Positions 26,039-35,541 of a stretch of 64,000 nt of DNA are shown one piece after another (within the stretch, counting starts at the first letter, position 1; each line of letters begins with the position of its first letter). The position numbers and the translations under genes were made by a program. A model generated the notes under the pieces. That model was given only the letters and a program-made list of their open reading frames with translations, ran no database searches and was not told the DNA's origin. The DNA is from Bacteroidales bacterium (GTDB lineage Bacteria > Bacteroidota > Bacteroidia > Bacteroidales > Muribaculaceae). The stretch covers positions 33,370-97,369 of the forward strand of contig DXXM01000007.1 of assembly GCA_019416285.1 (NCBI GenBank), given 5' to 3'.

Positions 26039-29000
26039 ATGGTCGTATTTTTCAAAAAAGGTGCCAACCTTATCTACGCCGTTGAGACTACCCACAAGTT
26101 TTCGGAGGATGAACAGACAAAACTCCGCTGGCTCTTTGACGGTGCAACGCCTCTCCAGTCAACATCTGTAAAAGGCCGTTTCATAGGCCCTCGCAAGGAG
26201 ATGATTACTCCCTGGAGTACAAATGCAGTGGAAATCACCCAGAACATGGGACTCGAGGGCATTACCCGCATTGAGGAATTCCATCGTGTCACGACAGAAG
26301 AGCCCGTCTTTGACAAGATGCTCTCACGTCTTTACGACGGTCTCAACTCGAAGGTGTTCACGACAAGCAACACCGCAGCTCCCATCGAACATATCGCAGA
26401 CATCAGCGAATACAACAAGCGTGAAGGCCTCGCTCTCAGCGCGGAGGAGGAAAACTATCTCCGTGACCTCGCAAAGCGTCTCGGCCGTCCGCTCACCGAC
26501 AGCGAAGTATTTGGTTTTTCCCAGGTCAACAGCGAACACTGCCGCCACAAAATCTTCAACGGCTCTTTCGTTATCGACGGCGAGGAAAAACCTCTTTCTT
26601 TATTCAAGCTCATCAAAAAGACCTCGCAGGCCAACCCCAACAAGCTCGTTTCGGCCTATAAGGACAATGTGGCTTTCGTAGAGGGCCCGACAGTGGCTCA
26701 GTTCTACCCCACTCATCCCGAGCGTTCCGACTATTTCGAGGTGCGTGACCTCAAGACCGTCCTCTCACTCAAGGCCGAGACCCACAACTTCCCGACAACA
26801 GTCGAGCCCTTCAACGGTGCCGCTACCGGTAGCGGCGGTGAAATTCGTGACCGTCTTGGCGGCGGACGCGCGAGCCTTCCTCTCGCCGGAACAGCCGTTT
26901 ACATGACATCATATCCCCGCCTCGGCAACTATCCCTGGGAACTCATGATGAATCCCCGCGCATGGCTCTATCAGACACCTGCCGAGATTCTTATCAAGGC
27001 CTCAAACGGAGCTTCGGACTTCGGCAACAAGTTCGGTCAGCCCCTTATCTGCGGCTCGCTCCTCACATTCGAGCATGACGAGAACGGCAAGATGTATGCT
27101 TACGACAAGGTCATCATGCTCGCCGGCGGTGTCGGCTATGCAGCTGCCAAGGATGCCATCAAGGGTGTGCCCGAAGCAGGCGAATCCGTAGTGGTGATGG
27201 GTGGCGACAACTACCGTATCGGCATGGGCGGCGGCGCTGTTTCCTCAGTGGAGACCGGCCAGTATGCCTCAGGCATTGAGCTCAACGCCGTGCAGCGTGC
27301 CAACCCGGAGATGCAGAAGCGTGTGTCAAACGTGATCCGCGCGCTTGCCGAGAACGACAACAACCCCATCGTCTCAATCCACGACCACGGTGCAGGCGGC
27401 CATCTCAACGCTCTTTCCGAGCTCGTCGAGGAAACAGGCGGCAAGATTGACATCGACGCACTCCCCATCGGCGACCACACACTCTCGTCAAAGGAAATCA
27501 TCGGCAACGAGAGCCAGGAGCGCATGGGCATGGTGCTCAAGAAAGAAGATATCGACTATGTGCGCACTATCGCTGACCGCGAGCGCGCCCCGATGTATGT
27601 TGTCGGCGAGACCACCGGCGACCATCGCTTCGTGTTCGAGCAGAAAGACGGCGTGAAGCCCATCGATCTCGCCATGACCGACATGTTCGGTTCATCACCC
27701 AAGACCACACTTACCGACACAACTGTCGAGACAAAATATACCGACGGCGACTACAACGAGGACGACATCGAGCGCTACACCGCATCAGTGCTCAGCCTTG
27801 AGGCCGTTGCCTGCAAAGACTGGCTCACTAACAAGGTGGACCGCTCCGTGACAGGTAAAATCGCACGTCAGCAGTGTCAGGGCGAGATTCAGCTCCCGCT
27901 CAGCGACTGCGGTGTGGTAGCTCTCGACTATTCAGGCACCAAGGGCATCGCCACATCAATCGGCCATGCTCCCCAGGTAGCGCTCATCGACTCAGCCAAG
28001 GGCTCCGTTGTAGCCGTGGCCGAAGCGCTCACCAATATCGTAGCCACTCCCCTCAGCGACGGCATCAAGGGCCTTTCGCTCAGCGCCAACTGGATGTGGC
28101 CCTGCAAGAATCCCGGTGAGGACGCTGCTCTCTACCGCGCTGTCGAGGCATGTTCTGATTTCGCCTGCAAACTCGGCGTGAACATCCCCACCGGCAAGGA
28201 CTCGCTTTCAATGACACAGAAATATGGCGCCGACAAGGTATATGCTCCCGGCACCGTCATAATCTCCGCAGCAGGCGAGGTCAGCGACGTCCGCAAGACC
28301 CTCAGTCCCGTGCTCGGCAAGAAGGGCTCTATACTTTATTATATAGACTTCTCGTCCGATTCGCTCAAACTCGGCGGTTCGGCTCTCGCACAGACTCAGG
28401 CAAAACTCGGTTCGGAGGCGCCCACAGTCACCGACGCTGAGAAATTCGTCAACACATTCGAGACTGTTCAGACCCTCGTGAAGCGCGGCAAGCTCCTCGC
28501 TGCACACGACGTATCGGCCGGAGGTCTCGTCACCACCCTGCTTGAAATGACATTCGCCAATACCGACGGCGGTATCGAAATCGACACCACAGGCTTCGAG
28601 GCACTCGGCGAGACCGACCTCGTCAAGATTCTCTTTGCCGAGAATCCCGCTTTGGTGGCTCAGGTCGAGGCTTCAAAAATCGCATCGGTCGACGAAATCC
28701 TCACCAAAGCCGGAGTCCGTTTCTGCCACATCGGTGCCCCGACAGCAGAGCGCACACTCATCGTAAACCACAAGGGCACACAGCGTCTGCTCGGCATCGA
28801 CTATCTCCGCGACGTATGGTTCCACACCAGCTATCTCATGGATGCGCTCCAGAGCGGCGAGAAATGTGCCCGCAGCCGTTTCGAGAACTATAAGAAACAG
28901 CCCATCCGCTACCGCTTCCCGGCTAAATTCGACGGCAAACTCAGCTCGCGCAGTATAGCTCTCCGTCGCGACGGCCACGGCGACCGCGTGAAAGCAGCCA

Positions 29001-29743
29001 TCATCCGCGAGAAGGGTGTGAACGGCGACCGCGAAATGGCTTACTCACTCTATCTCGCCGGCTTCGACGTGAAAGACGTACACATGACAGACCTCATGAG
29101 CGGCCGCGAGAATCTCGAGGACGTGAACATGATAGTGTTCTGTGGCGGATTCTCCAACTCCGACGTTCTCGGTTCGGCAAAAGGCTGGGCCTCGGGCTTC
29201 CTCTGGAACGAAAACGCAAAACGCGCGCTCAAGAACTTCTATGACCGCGAGGACACCCTCTCGCTCGGTATCTGCAACGGCTGTCAGCTCATGATTGAAC
29301 TCGGCCTTATCAATCCCGAACATCCCAAGAAGGTGCGCATGCTCCACAACGACAGCCACAAGTTCGAATCGCAGTTCCTCGGCGTCAGCATCCCCGCCAA
29401 CAACTCCGTGATGTTCGGCTCGCTCTCCGGAAGCAAGCTCGGTATCTGGGTGGCTCACGGCGAAGGCAAATTCAATCTCCCGATGGCTATGAGCGACTAC
29501 AACGTCGTGGCTAAATACAACTACAGCGCTTACCCCGGCAATCCCAACGGCTCGCGTGCGTCGGTAGCAGGTATCTGCTCCGCCGACGGACGTCATCTCG
29601 CCATGATGCCCCACCTCGAGCGTGCCATCTTCCCCTGGCAGTGCGGATACTATCCCGCCACACGCCGCGCGGACGAAGTGACACCCTGGATCGACGCATT
29701 CATCAACGCTCGCAAGTGGGTGGAGGAGAAAACCGGAAAATAA
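26039..29743 (+). CDS. purL: Phosphoribosylformylglycinamidine synthase (large PurL)
   Basis: A 1234-residue enzyme of de novo purine synthesis: FGAR, glutamine and ATP give FGAM. It is the single-chain form with all parts fused: an N-terminal PurS-like region, a linker, two AIR-synthase-like halves and a C-terminal class I glutaminase. Seen are FGFSQVNSEHCRHKIF and KAETHNFPTTVEPFNGAATG in the first half, and the glutaminase nucleophile Cys1079 in LGICNGCQLMIELGL with a later MPHLERAIFPWQ segment. The ATG at 26039 (MVVFFKKG) is chosen; an in-frame ATG at 25937 lies within the promoter. The etf operon follows 42 bases downstream. Confidence 0.96.
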   Translation: MVVFFKKGANLIYAVETTHKFSEDEQTKLRWLFDGATPLQSTSVKGRFIGPRKEMITPWSTNAVEITQNMGLEGITRIEEFHRVTTEEPVFDKMLSRLYDGLNSKVFTTSNTAAPIEHIADISEYNKREGLALSAEEENYLRDLAKRLGRPLTDSEVFGFSQVNSEHCRHKIFNGSFVIDGEEKPLSLFKLIKKTSQANPNKLVSAYKDNVAFVEGPTVAQFYPTHPERSDYFEVRDLKTVLSLKAETHNFPTTVEPFNGAATGSGGEIRDRLGGGRASLPLAGTAVYMTSYPRLGNYPWELMMNPRAWLYQTPAEILIKASNGASDFGNKFGQPLICGSLLTFEHDENGKMYAYDKVIMLAGGVGYAAAKDAIKGVPEAGESVVVMGGDNYRIGMGGGAVSSVETGQYASGIELNAVQRANPEMQKRVSNVIRALAENDNNPIVSIHDHGAGGHLNALSELVEETGGKIDIDALPIGDHTLSSKEIIGNESQERMGMVLKKEDIDYVRTIADRERAPMYVVGETTGDHRFVFEQKDGVKPIDLAMTDMFGSSPKTTLTDTTVETKYTDGDYNEDDIERYTASVLSLEAVACKDWLTNKVDRSVTGKIARQQCQGEIQLPLSDCGVVALDYSGTKGIATSIGHAPQVALIDSAKGSVVAVAEALTNIVATPLSDGIKGLSLSANWMWPCKNPGEDAALYRAVEACSDFACKLGVNIPTGKDSLSMTQKYGADKVYAPGTVIISAAGEVSDVRKTLSPVLGKKGSILYYIDFSSDSLKLGGSALAQTQAKLGSEAPTVTDAEKFVNTFETVQTLVKRGKLLAAHDVSAGGLVTTLLEMTFANTDGGIEIDTTGFEALGETDLVKILFAENPALVAQVEASKIASVDEILTKAGVRFCHIGAPTAERTLIVNHKGTQRLLGIDYLRDVWFHTSYLMDALQSGEKCARSRFENYKKQPIRYRFPAKFDGKLSSRSIALRRDGHGDRVKAAIIREKGVNGDREMAYSLYLAGFDVKDVHMTDLMSGRENLEDVNMIVFCGGFSNSDVLGSAKGWASGFLWNENAKRALKNFYDREDTLSLGICNGCQLMIELGLINPEHPKKVRMLHNDSHKFESQFLGVSIPANNSVMFGSLSGSKLGIWVAHGEGKFNLPMAMSDYNVVAKYNYSAYPGNPNGSRASVAGICSADGRHLAMMPHLERAIFPWQCGYYPATRRADEVTPWIDAFINARKWVEEKTGK

Positions 29744-29785
29744 GAAACATATTACCAATCTAATAACCCGTTTAACAAACCAATT

Positions 29786-30658
29786 ATGAGTCTTAACATC
29801 ATCGTGCTCGCAAAGCAGGTGCCCGACACCCGCAACGTGGGCAAAGATGCAATGAAAGAGGATGGCACCATCAACCGCGCAGCTCTGCCGGCCATCTTCA
29901 ACCCCGAGGACCTCAACGCTCTTGAGCAGGCTCTCCGCCTCAAGGACGCCAATCCCGGCTCGACCATCACACTGCTTACCATGGGTCTCCCCCGCGCGTC
30001 AGAAATCATCCGCGAGGCTATCTATCGCGGTGCTGACGGCGGCATAGTGCTTACCGACCGTGTGCTCGGAGGCGCCGACACACTTGCGACTTCCTATTCG
30101 CTCGCTCAGGCCGTGAAGAAGTTCGGCAACTACGACATTATCCTCGGCGGTCGCCAGGCCATTGACGGCGACACCGCACAGGTGGGTCCTCAGATTGCCG
30201 AAAAGCTCGGTATTCCCCAGATTACCTACGCTGAGGAAATCATCGACCTCAAGGACGGATATGTGACCGTGAAACGCCGCCTCGAAAACGGCGTCGAGAC
30301 AGTCAAGGCTCCGCTGCCCTGCGTAGTGACTGTCAACGGTTCAGCCGCTCCCTGCCGCCCCCGCAACGCAATGCGCGTGCAGAAATATAAATATGCCGCA
30401 TCGCCCAGCGAGGCTGCCAAACTCAGCGACGAGCGCAAGGAACTGCTCGAAAAGCGTCCCTACCTCAATCTCCAGGAGTGGAGCGCCGCCTATGTCGACG
30501 CCGACCCCGCGCAGATCGGTCTCCCCGGCTCCCCCACAAAGGTGAAAGCCATCGAAAACGTCGTGTTCACAGCCAAGGACTGCCGTGTGCTCACCGACAA
30601 CGACGCTGAAATCGAAGATCTCGTCAAGGAACTCATCACTAACCACACTATCGGATAA
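29786..30658 (+). CDS. etfB: Electron transfer flavoprotein, beta subunit
   Basis: A 290-residue subunit of the FAD- and AMP-binding heterodimer that passes electrons from acyl-CoA dehydrogenases to other carriers. The start MSLNIIVLAKQVPDTRNVG and the GGRQAIDGDTAQVGPQIAEKL motif are typical; the latter is the AMP/FAD-binding signature of the FixA/EtfB group. It is first in a compact operon with etfA (8 bases on) and an acyl-CoA dehydrogenase. I see no promoter of its own in the 42 bases after purL, so it may be read from purL. Confidence 0.95.
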   Translation: MSLNIIVLAKQVPDTRNVGKDAMKEDGTINRAALPAIFNPEDLNALEQALRLKDANPGSTITLLTMGLPRASEIIREAIYRGADGGIVLTDRVLGGADTLATSYSLAQAVKKFGNYDIILGGRQAIDGDTAQVGPQIAEKLGIPQITYAEEIIDLKDGYVTVKRRLENGVETVKAPLPCVVTVNGSAAPCRPRNAMRVQKYKYAASPSEAAKLSDERKELLEKRPYLNLQEWSAAYVDADPAQIGLPGSPTKVKAIENVVFTAKDCRVLTDNDAEIEDLVKELITNHTIG

Positions 30659-30666
30659 GCAGCACT

Positions 30667-31692
30667 ATGGACCAGAACAACTTAATAGTATATCTCGAAT
30701 TTGAGGACGGCCGCGTGGCCGACGTCAGCCTCGAACTTCTGACCAAAGGCCGGGTGCTCGCTTCACGACTCGGCGTAAAACTCGAAGCAATCGTCATCGG
30801 CGACAATCTCGACGGCGTCGAGGAGCAGGTGTTCCCCTACGGCGTAGACCGTCTCTACAAAGTAGCCGACAAGCGTCTCTACCCCTATACCTCCAATCCC
30901 CATTCGGCAGTGCTCATCAACCTCTTCCGCGAAATCAAGCCGCAGGCCTGCCTAATGGGTGCCACCTGTATCGGCCGTGACCTCGGTCCCCGCGTGAGCT
31001 CATGCCTCCACAGCGGTCTTACCGCCGACTGTACGGCTCTTGAAATCGGTGACCACACCGACCCCAAGACCGGCAAGGAATACAAAGACCTCCTTCTCCA
31101 GATCCGTCCCGCTTTCGGCGGCAACATCGTGGCGACAATCGTCAATCCCGAGTGCCGTCCGCAGATGGCCACAGTGCGCGAGGGCGTGATGAAGAAAGAG
31201 ATTTTCGACCCCGCATACAAGGGTGAAGTTATCGAGCTCGACGCCAAGAAATATGTCTCTGACGAGGATTTCGTGGTTGAAATCCTTGACCGCCACATCG
31301 AGAAATCGAAAATCAACATCAAGAACTCCCCCATCATCGTGGCCGGCGGCTACGGCGTAGGCTCAAAGGAGAACTTCCAGCTTCTCCACGAGCTTGCGAG
31401 CGTGCTCGGCGCCGAAGTGGGAGCCTCGCGCGCGGCTGTCGACGCAGGTTTCACCGAACATGCGCGTCAGATCGGTCAGACTGGTGTGACAGTGCGTCCG
31501 AAACTCTACATCGCCTGCGGTATCTCAGGTCAGATCCAGCACATCGCCGGCATGCAGGACAGCTCAATCATCATCTCCATCAACAATGATCCCGCAGCGC
31601 CCATCAACACCATCGCCGACTATGTAATCACAGGCAATCTTGAAGAGGTAGTGCCCAAGCTGATCAAATACTACAAGAAAAACTCTAAATAA
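30667..31692 (+). CDS. etfA: Electron transfer flavoprotein, alpha subunit
   Basis: A 341-residue partner of EtfB. The C-terminal FAD domain shows ASRAAVDAGFTEHARQIGQT, TGVTVRPKLYIACGISGQIQ split over two lines of the fold, and SIIISINNDPAAPI, the conserved FAD-binding region. The N-terminal half has the Rossmann-like ETF fold (LMGATCIGRDLGPRVSS). No ferredoxin domain or extra flavin site is obvious, so whether this pair bifurcates electrons cannot be judged by eye. It is 11 bases from the downstream acyl-CoA dehydrogenase gene. Confidence 0.95.
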   Translation: MDQNNLIVYLEFEDGRVADVSLELLTKGRVLASRLGVKLEAIVIGDNLDGVEEQVFPYGVDRLYKVADKRLYPYTSNPHSAVLINLFREIKPQACLMGATCIGRDLGPRVSSCLHSGLTADCTALEIGDHTDPKTGKEYKDLLLQIRPAFGGNIVATIVNPECRPQMATVREGVMKKEIFDPAYKGEVIELDAKKYVSDEDFVVEILDRHIEKSKINIKNSPIIVAGGYGVGSKENFQLLHELASVLGAEVGASRAAVDAGFTEHARQIGQTGVTVRPKLYIACGISGQIQHIAGMQDSSIIISINNDPAAPINTIADYVITGNLEEVVPKLIKYYKKNSK

Positions 31693-31703
31693 CAGCAGAG
31701 ACA

Positions 31704-33407
31704 ATGGCTAACTTTTATACAGATAATCCCGATCTCAAGCACCACCTCACCCATCCCCTGATGGAGAAAATCGTGGCCTTGAAAGAACGCAACTATACAG
31801 ACGCCGAAAAATTCGACTACGCTCCCCTCAACTACGAGGACGCTCAGGACAGCTACGACAAAGTCCTTGAAATCGTGGGCGAAATCTGCGGCGACATCAT
31901 CGCTCCCAATGCGGAGGACGTGGACCATCAGGGCCCGCGTGTGGAAAACGGTCGCGTAATCTACGCCGACAAGACCAAAGAGAATCTCGACGCTTGCCGC
32001 AAGGCAGGACTCATGGGCATGGCTATGCCCCGTCGTTTCGGCGGTCTCAACTTCCCCATTACTCCCTATATCATGGCCGCCGACATCGTGAGCCGTGCCG
32101 ATACCGGTTTCGAGAACCTCTGGGGACTCCAGGACTGCGCCGAGACAATCTATGAATTTGCTGACGAGGCTCAGAAGGAGAAATTCATCACCCGCGTATG
32201 CCAGGGTGAGACCATGTCGATGGACCTCACCGAGCCCGACGCCGGTTCCGACCTTCAGAGCGTGATGCTCAAGGCAACCGAGCAGCCCGACGGCACCTGG
32301 CTTCTCAACGGTGTGAAGCGCTTCATCACCAACGGCGACAGCGATATACACCTCGTACTCGCCCGCTCCGAAGCAGGCACAAAGGATGGCCGCGGTCTGT
32401 CGATGTTCATCTACGACAAGCGCGACGGCGGAGTCAATGTGCGCCGCATCGAGAACAAGATGGGTATCAAGGGCTCTCCCACCTGTGAGCTCACCTACAA
32501 GAACGCAAAAGCAGTGCTCTGCGGCTCACGCCGTCTAGGTCTCATCAAATATGTGATGGCGCTCATGAACGGCGCGCGTCTCGGCATCGCCGCTCAGAGT
32601 GTGGGCGTCAGCGAGCTCGCCTACCGCGAGGCTCTCGCCTATGCCCGCGACCGCAAGCAGTTCGGCAAAGCCATCATCGAGTTCCCGGCCGTCTACGAGA
32701 TGCTCTCAGTCATGAAAGCCAAGCTCGACGCTTCACGCTCGCTCCTTTATGCCTGCGCCCGCTATGTCGACATCTACAAAATCTACGACGACCTCGCAAA
32801 AGAGCGCAGCCTCACACCCGACGAGCGCAAGGAGTCCAAGCGCTACAGCCGTCTGGCCGATGCCCTCACTCCGCTTGCAAAGGGAATGGGCAGCGAATAC
32901 TGCAATCAGAACGCCTACGACTGTATTCAGATTCACGGCGGTTCGGGCTTCATGAAAGACTATGCCTGCGAGCGCATCTACCGTGACGCACGTATCACCT
33001 CTATCTACGAAGGTACCACCCAGCTTCAGGTTGTGGCTGCAATCCGCCACGTCACCACCGGCACATATCTCAATCTCATCAACGAGTACAATGCCGAGGA
33101 ATACAAGCCCGAGCTTCAGGCTATCAAGACCCGTCTTGAAGCCATGACCGAGCGCTATGCCAAGGCTGTAGAGGCTGTGACCGCCGTCGACGATTCTGCC
33201 TACGGTGATTTCATGGCGCGCCGCCTCGTAGAGATGGCCGGTGTCATCGTGATGTCCTACCTTCTTCTTCAGGATGCCAACCGCAACGACAGCTTCAAGC
33301 GCTCACTTGAGGTCTACACAAACTTTGCGGAAGCAGAAGTCGCCAAGCATGCCGACTTTATCGCCAATTTCAAGCCTGAGGAAGTGAATGTCTACAAGGT
33401 AGACTGA
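31704..33407 (+). CDS. Acyl-CoA dehydrogenase, long form
   Basis: A 567-residue flavoenzyme oxidising (or with ETF, reducing) acyl-CoA thioesters. It has the family segments MDLTEPDAGSDLQSVML (FAD/substrate), KRFITNGDSDIHLVLAR, ARLGIAAQSVGVSELAYREA, RKQFGKAI and QIHGGSGFMKDYACERIYRD, then the YEGTTQLQVV signature. The usual length is about 380 residues; here about 150 residues of helical sequence follow the core, as in the long DmdC/FadE-like branch. The N-terminal 70 residues also form an extra helical cap. Clustering with etfBA marks them as one redox module, for example in butanoyl or branched acyl-CoA metabolism; the substrate is unknown. Confidence 0.93.
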   Translation: MANFYTDNPDLKHHLTHPLMEKIVALKERNYTDAEKFDYAPLNYEDAQDSYDKVLEIVGEICGDIIAPNAEDVDHQGPRVENGRVIYADKTKENLDACRKAGLMGMAMPRRFGGLNFPITPYIMAADIVSRADTGFENLWGLQDCAETIYEFADEAQKEKFITRVCQGETMSMDLTEPDAGSDLQSVMLKATEQPDGTWLLNGVKRFITNGDSDIHLVLARSEAGTKDGRGLSMFIYDKRDGGVNVRRIENKMGIKGSPTCELTYKNAKAVLCGSRRLGLIKYVMALMNGARLGIAAQSVGVSELAYREALAYARDRKQFGKAIIEFPAVYEMLSVMKAKLDASRSLLYACARYVDIYKIYDDLAKERSLTPDERKESKRYSRLADALTPLAKGMGSEYCNQNAYDCIQIHGGSGFMKDYACERIYRDARITSIYEGTTQLQVVAAIRHVTTGTYLNLINEYNAEEYKPELQAIKTRLEAMTERYAKAVEAVTAVDDSAYGDFMARRLVEMAGVIVMSYLLLQDANRNDSFKRSLEVYTNFAEAEVAKHADFIANFKPEEVNVYKVD

Positions 33408-33448
33408 TTCATCAGCTTTATTTATAAATCACGACAATAGGTAAAATG

Positions 33449-33489
33449 CCGCGGGACCTGCCGATTCATGCAGGTCCCGCGGTTGTGTT
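33449..33489 (+). terminator. Intrinsic terminator of the etf operon
   Basis: CCGCGGGACCTGC at 33449-33461 and its exact complement at 33470-33482 form a 13-base stem with an 8-base loop, followed by TTGTGTTTT. Confidence 0.85.
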
Positions 33490-33511
33490 TTATCGGATGT
33501 CCGGTATGGGA

Positions 33512-33531
33512 GGCCACCGCATGCGATGGCC
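33512..33531. repeat. REP-like palindrome
   Basis: A 20-base near-palindrome beginning GGCCACCGCA and ending in GATGGCC, with one mismatched pair, followed by CTACA. It shares the trailing CCTACA and G/C-arm design with the element at 25169-25188. Confidence 0.4.
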
Positions 33532-33611
33532 CTACATTTGTCATGGTCATGGCACAGCAAACCACAGAAATAGCCATTCTGAACCCAGGAAGAGCAATAC
33601 CGCTACAGCAT

Positions 33612-33651
33612 AAAAAAGCGTGCCCCGGGATATTTCTTCCCGCGACACGCT
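33612..33651 (-). terminator. Intrinsic terminator after the HtrA gene
   Basis: Outer arms AGCGTG (33617-33622) and CACGCT (33646-33651), inner arms CGGGA and TCCCG, with a run of six T on the minus strand (33612-33617). Confidence 0.75.
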
Positions 33652-33743
33652 CACGTCTATGGATATGGATAATTACAAAAGAGAGGAGAATAGTGAATAT
33701 GCTGTTTTCGAGTTGACAGTGGTTAATTTCCCGCAGGGGCGAT

Positions 33744-35300
33744 TTACTCGGCCGAGGAGAGGTCGACAGCGTAGATTCCGCGCTTGCCGGTGGGATATAC
33801 ACCGCGGAGAATCATGACTTTCTCGTCGGCGCTACCCTTCATGATGGCTTTGTAGATTTTCTCCACATCGTCGGGAGAGGATACGCGGCTGTCGTTGATG
33901 GAGTAGATGATGAAACCTTCCTTGACACCAGCCTCGCGGAAACGTCCGGCAGAGAGACCTGTCACCTTAACACCGTTGCTGAGTCCGAGCTGGCGGAGAG
34001 TTGACTCATCGACTTTACGGAAAGCGCAGCCGAGGTCGGTGATGTCGCCTGCTTTGGTCACGTCCATGTTGCCCTGCGGATTGCGGAGAGTTACGTCGAC
34101 AGACTGAGTCTTGTTGTCGCGGACATAGATCACCTTGATTTTGTCGCCGGGGCGGTACTTGGCAACCTGCTCCTGGAGCTGGGCGCTGTTGTCGGTGGGT
34201 ACGTCGTTGATTTTGATGATGACGTCGTTTTTCTGAAGGCCTGCTTCCTTGGCTGAGCTGCGGTCGCTGACTTCGCCGACATATACACCTTTGGTCACGG
34301 CAGTGATATTGTTTTCCTTGGCAATCTCGTTGGTGAGGTCAGAGATTCCTACACCGAGAACCGCACGCTGCACAGTGCCGTACTGACGGAGGTCGCTCAT
34401 GATTTTCTTCACGATTGAAGTCGGGATGGCGAAAGAGTAGCCGGCATAGTTACCGGTCTGGCTGTAGATGGCGGTGTTGATACCGATAAGCTCACCGGCG
34501 AGGTTCACAAGCGCGCCACCCGAATTGCCGGGATTGACGGCGGCGTCAGTCTGAATATATGATTCGATACCCATACGGCCATGATTCTGCGAACCGATGC
34601 TGCGTCCCTTGGCGGAGACGATACCGGTGGTCACGGTAGAAGTGAATCCGAAGGGATTACCGACGGCGAGCACCCATTCACCGACCTTGAGAGCCTCGCT
34701 GTCGCCCATCGGGATGACATGGAGATCCTTGGCATCGATTTTTATGAGCGCCAGGTCAGTCGTGGGGTCGGCGCCTACCACGGTGGCGTCGAAAGTACGG
34801 TTGTCGTTGAGAGTCACCTCAAGGCGCTCGGCCTCGTCAATCACATGGTTGTTGGTGACTATATAGCCGTCGGAACTGATAACAACACCTGAACCAAGAC
34901 CGGCAGGCTGCTGCTTGCGGGGCTGTTGCTGCTCCTGACGTGGCTGACTGCGGCGGTTGCCGCCGGGATTGCCGAAGAAATACTCGAAGAAGGGGTCGTC
35001 GAAGAACCCTCCGCCGTTTCCACCCGACCGGTCGTAGCCGCGTGGTGTGACATAGCTCTTGATTGACACCACACCGTTGATTGTGCTCTCGGCGGCAGTG
35101 GTGAAATCAGACGGATTTGCAGGAAGCTGCGATACTTTGCGGACGGAACCTGTAGAAGCAGAACCGGAGTCAAAAAGCTCGGTATAGCTTTTGGCCGCAT
35201 CTTCGTTGAAAAGTGAGCGCTGGACAGCGAAGGCTGTTACTGCCGAGCTGACGATAGCTGTTCCGGCAGCCAGCAAGACGATTTTTCCTGTTAATTTCAT
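33744..35300 (-). CDS. degQ: HtrA/DegP-family periplasmic serine protease
   Basis: A 518-residue envelope quality-control protease. The N-terminus has a signal peptide or anchor (about residues 5-27). The trypsin-like domain carries the triad His152 (TNNHVID), Asp182 (DPTTDLAL) and Ser260 (NPGNSGGAL). A Gly/Phe and Gln/Arg-rich insert (about 92-133) lies where DegP has its regulatory LA loop region. Two PDZ domains follow (about 310-405 and 420-510). DegP and DegQ cannot be told apart by eye, so the symbol is provisional. It is transcribed alone, with a terminator downstream. Confidence 0.93.
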   Translation of the reverse strand: MKLTGKIVLLAAGTAIVSSAVTAFAVQRSLFNEDAAKSYTELFDSGSASTGSVRKVSQLPANPSDFTTAAESTINGVVSIKSYVTPRGYDRSGGNGGGFFDDPFFEYFFGNPGGNRRSQPRQEQQQPRKQQPAGLGSGVVISSDGYIVTNNHVIDEAERLEVTLNDNRTFDATVVGADPTTDLALIKIDAKDLHVIPMGDSEALKVGEWVLAVGNPFGFTSTVTTGIVSAKGRSIGSQNHGRMGIESYIQTDAAVNPGNSGGALVNLAGELIGINTAIYSQTGNYAGYSFAIPTSIVKKIMSDLRQYGTVQRAVLGVGISDLTNEIAKENNITAVTKGVYVGEVSDRSSAKEAGLQKNDVIIKINDVPTDNSAQLQEQVAKYRPGDKIKVIYVRDNKTQSVDVTLRNPQGNMDVTKAGDITDLGCAFRKVDESTLRQLGLSNGVKVTGLSAGRFREAGVKEGFIIYSINDSRVSSPDDVEKIYKAIMKGSADEKVMILRGVYPTGKRGIYAVDLSSAE

Positions 35301-35529
35301 TGTTCTTTATAAATAGGTATATGTGATTAAATTCAGATGAATTTCGAAGCACTGCGTCTGCTGCGTTCAACTATTAGACGGCAAAAACCATGCGATGTTA
35401 CATCGGCAGGAGCACAAAATTCACGGGTTTAAAATAAATTAAGAGCTACTCAGCGGCGTTTAAGATATATTTACCGCTTTGGGACAAATTATAAGCATTT
35501 GTTAAAAGCCAACTGTCATATTTTTATTG

Positions 35530-35537
35530 TAACTTTG
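35530..35537 (+). promoter_or_regulatory. -7 promoter element directly before a start codon
   Basis: TAACTTTG at 35530-35537, with the ATG at 35542. Transcription starting about 5 bases downstream would begin at the start codon. Confidence 0.6.
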
Positions 35538-35541
35538 CGAT

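Larger units (their letters stand above)
33408..33743. other. Intergenic stretch with two terminators and a palindrome
   Basis: These 336 bases separate the convergent acyl-CoA dehydrogenase and HtrA genes. They hold a terminator for each direction and a REP-like palindrome between them. Open frames here (33468-33716 plus, 33422-33802 minus) have no homologue-like features and cross the hairpins, so I see no gene. Confidence 0.6.

Noticed and set aside
33422..33802. Open frames between the etf operon and htrA
   Set aside because: They run through two terminators and a palindrome and show no coding signature.
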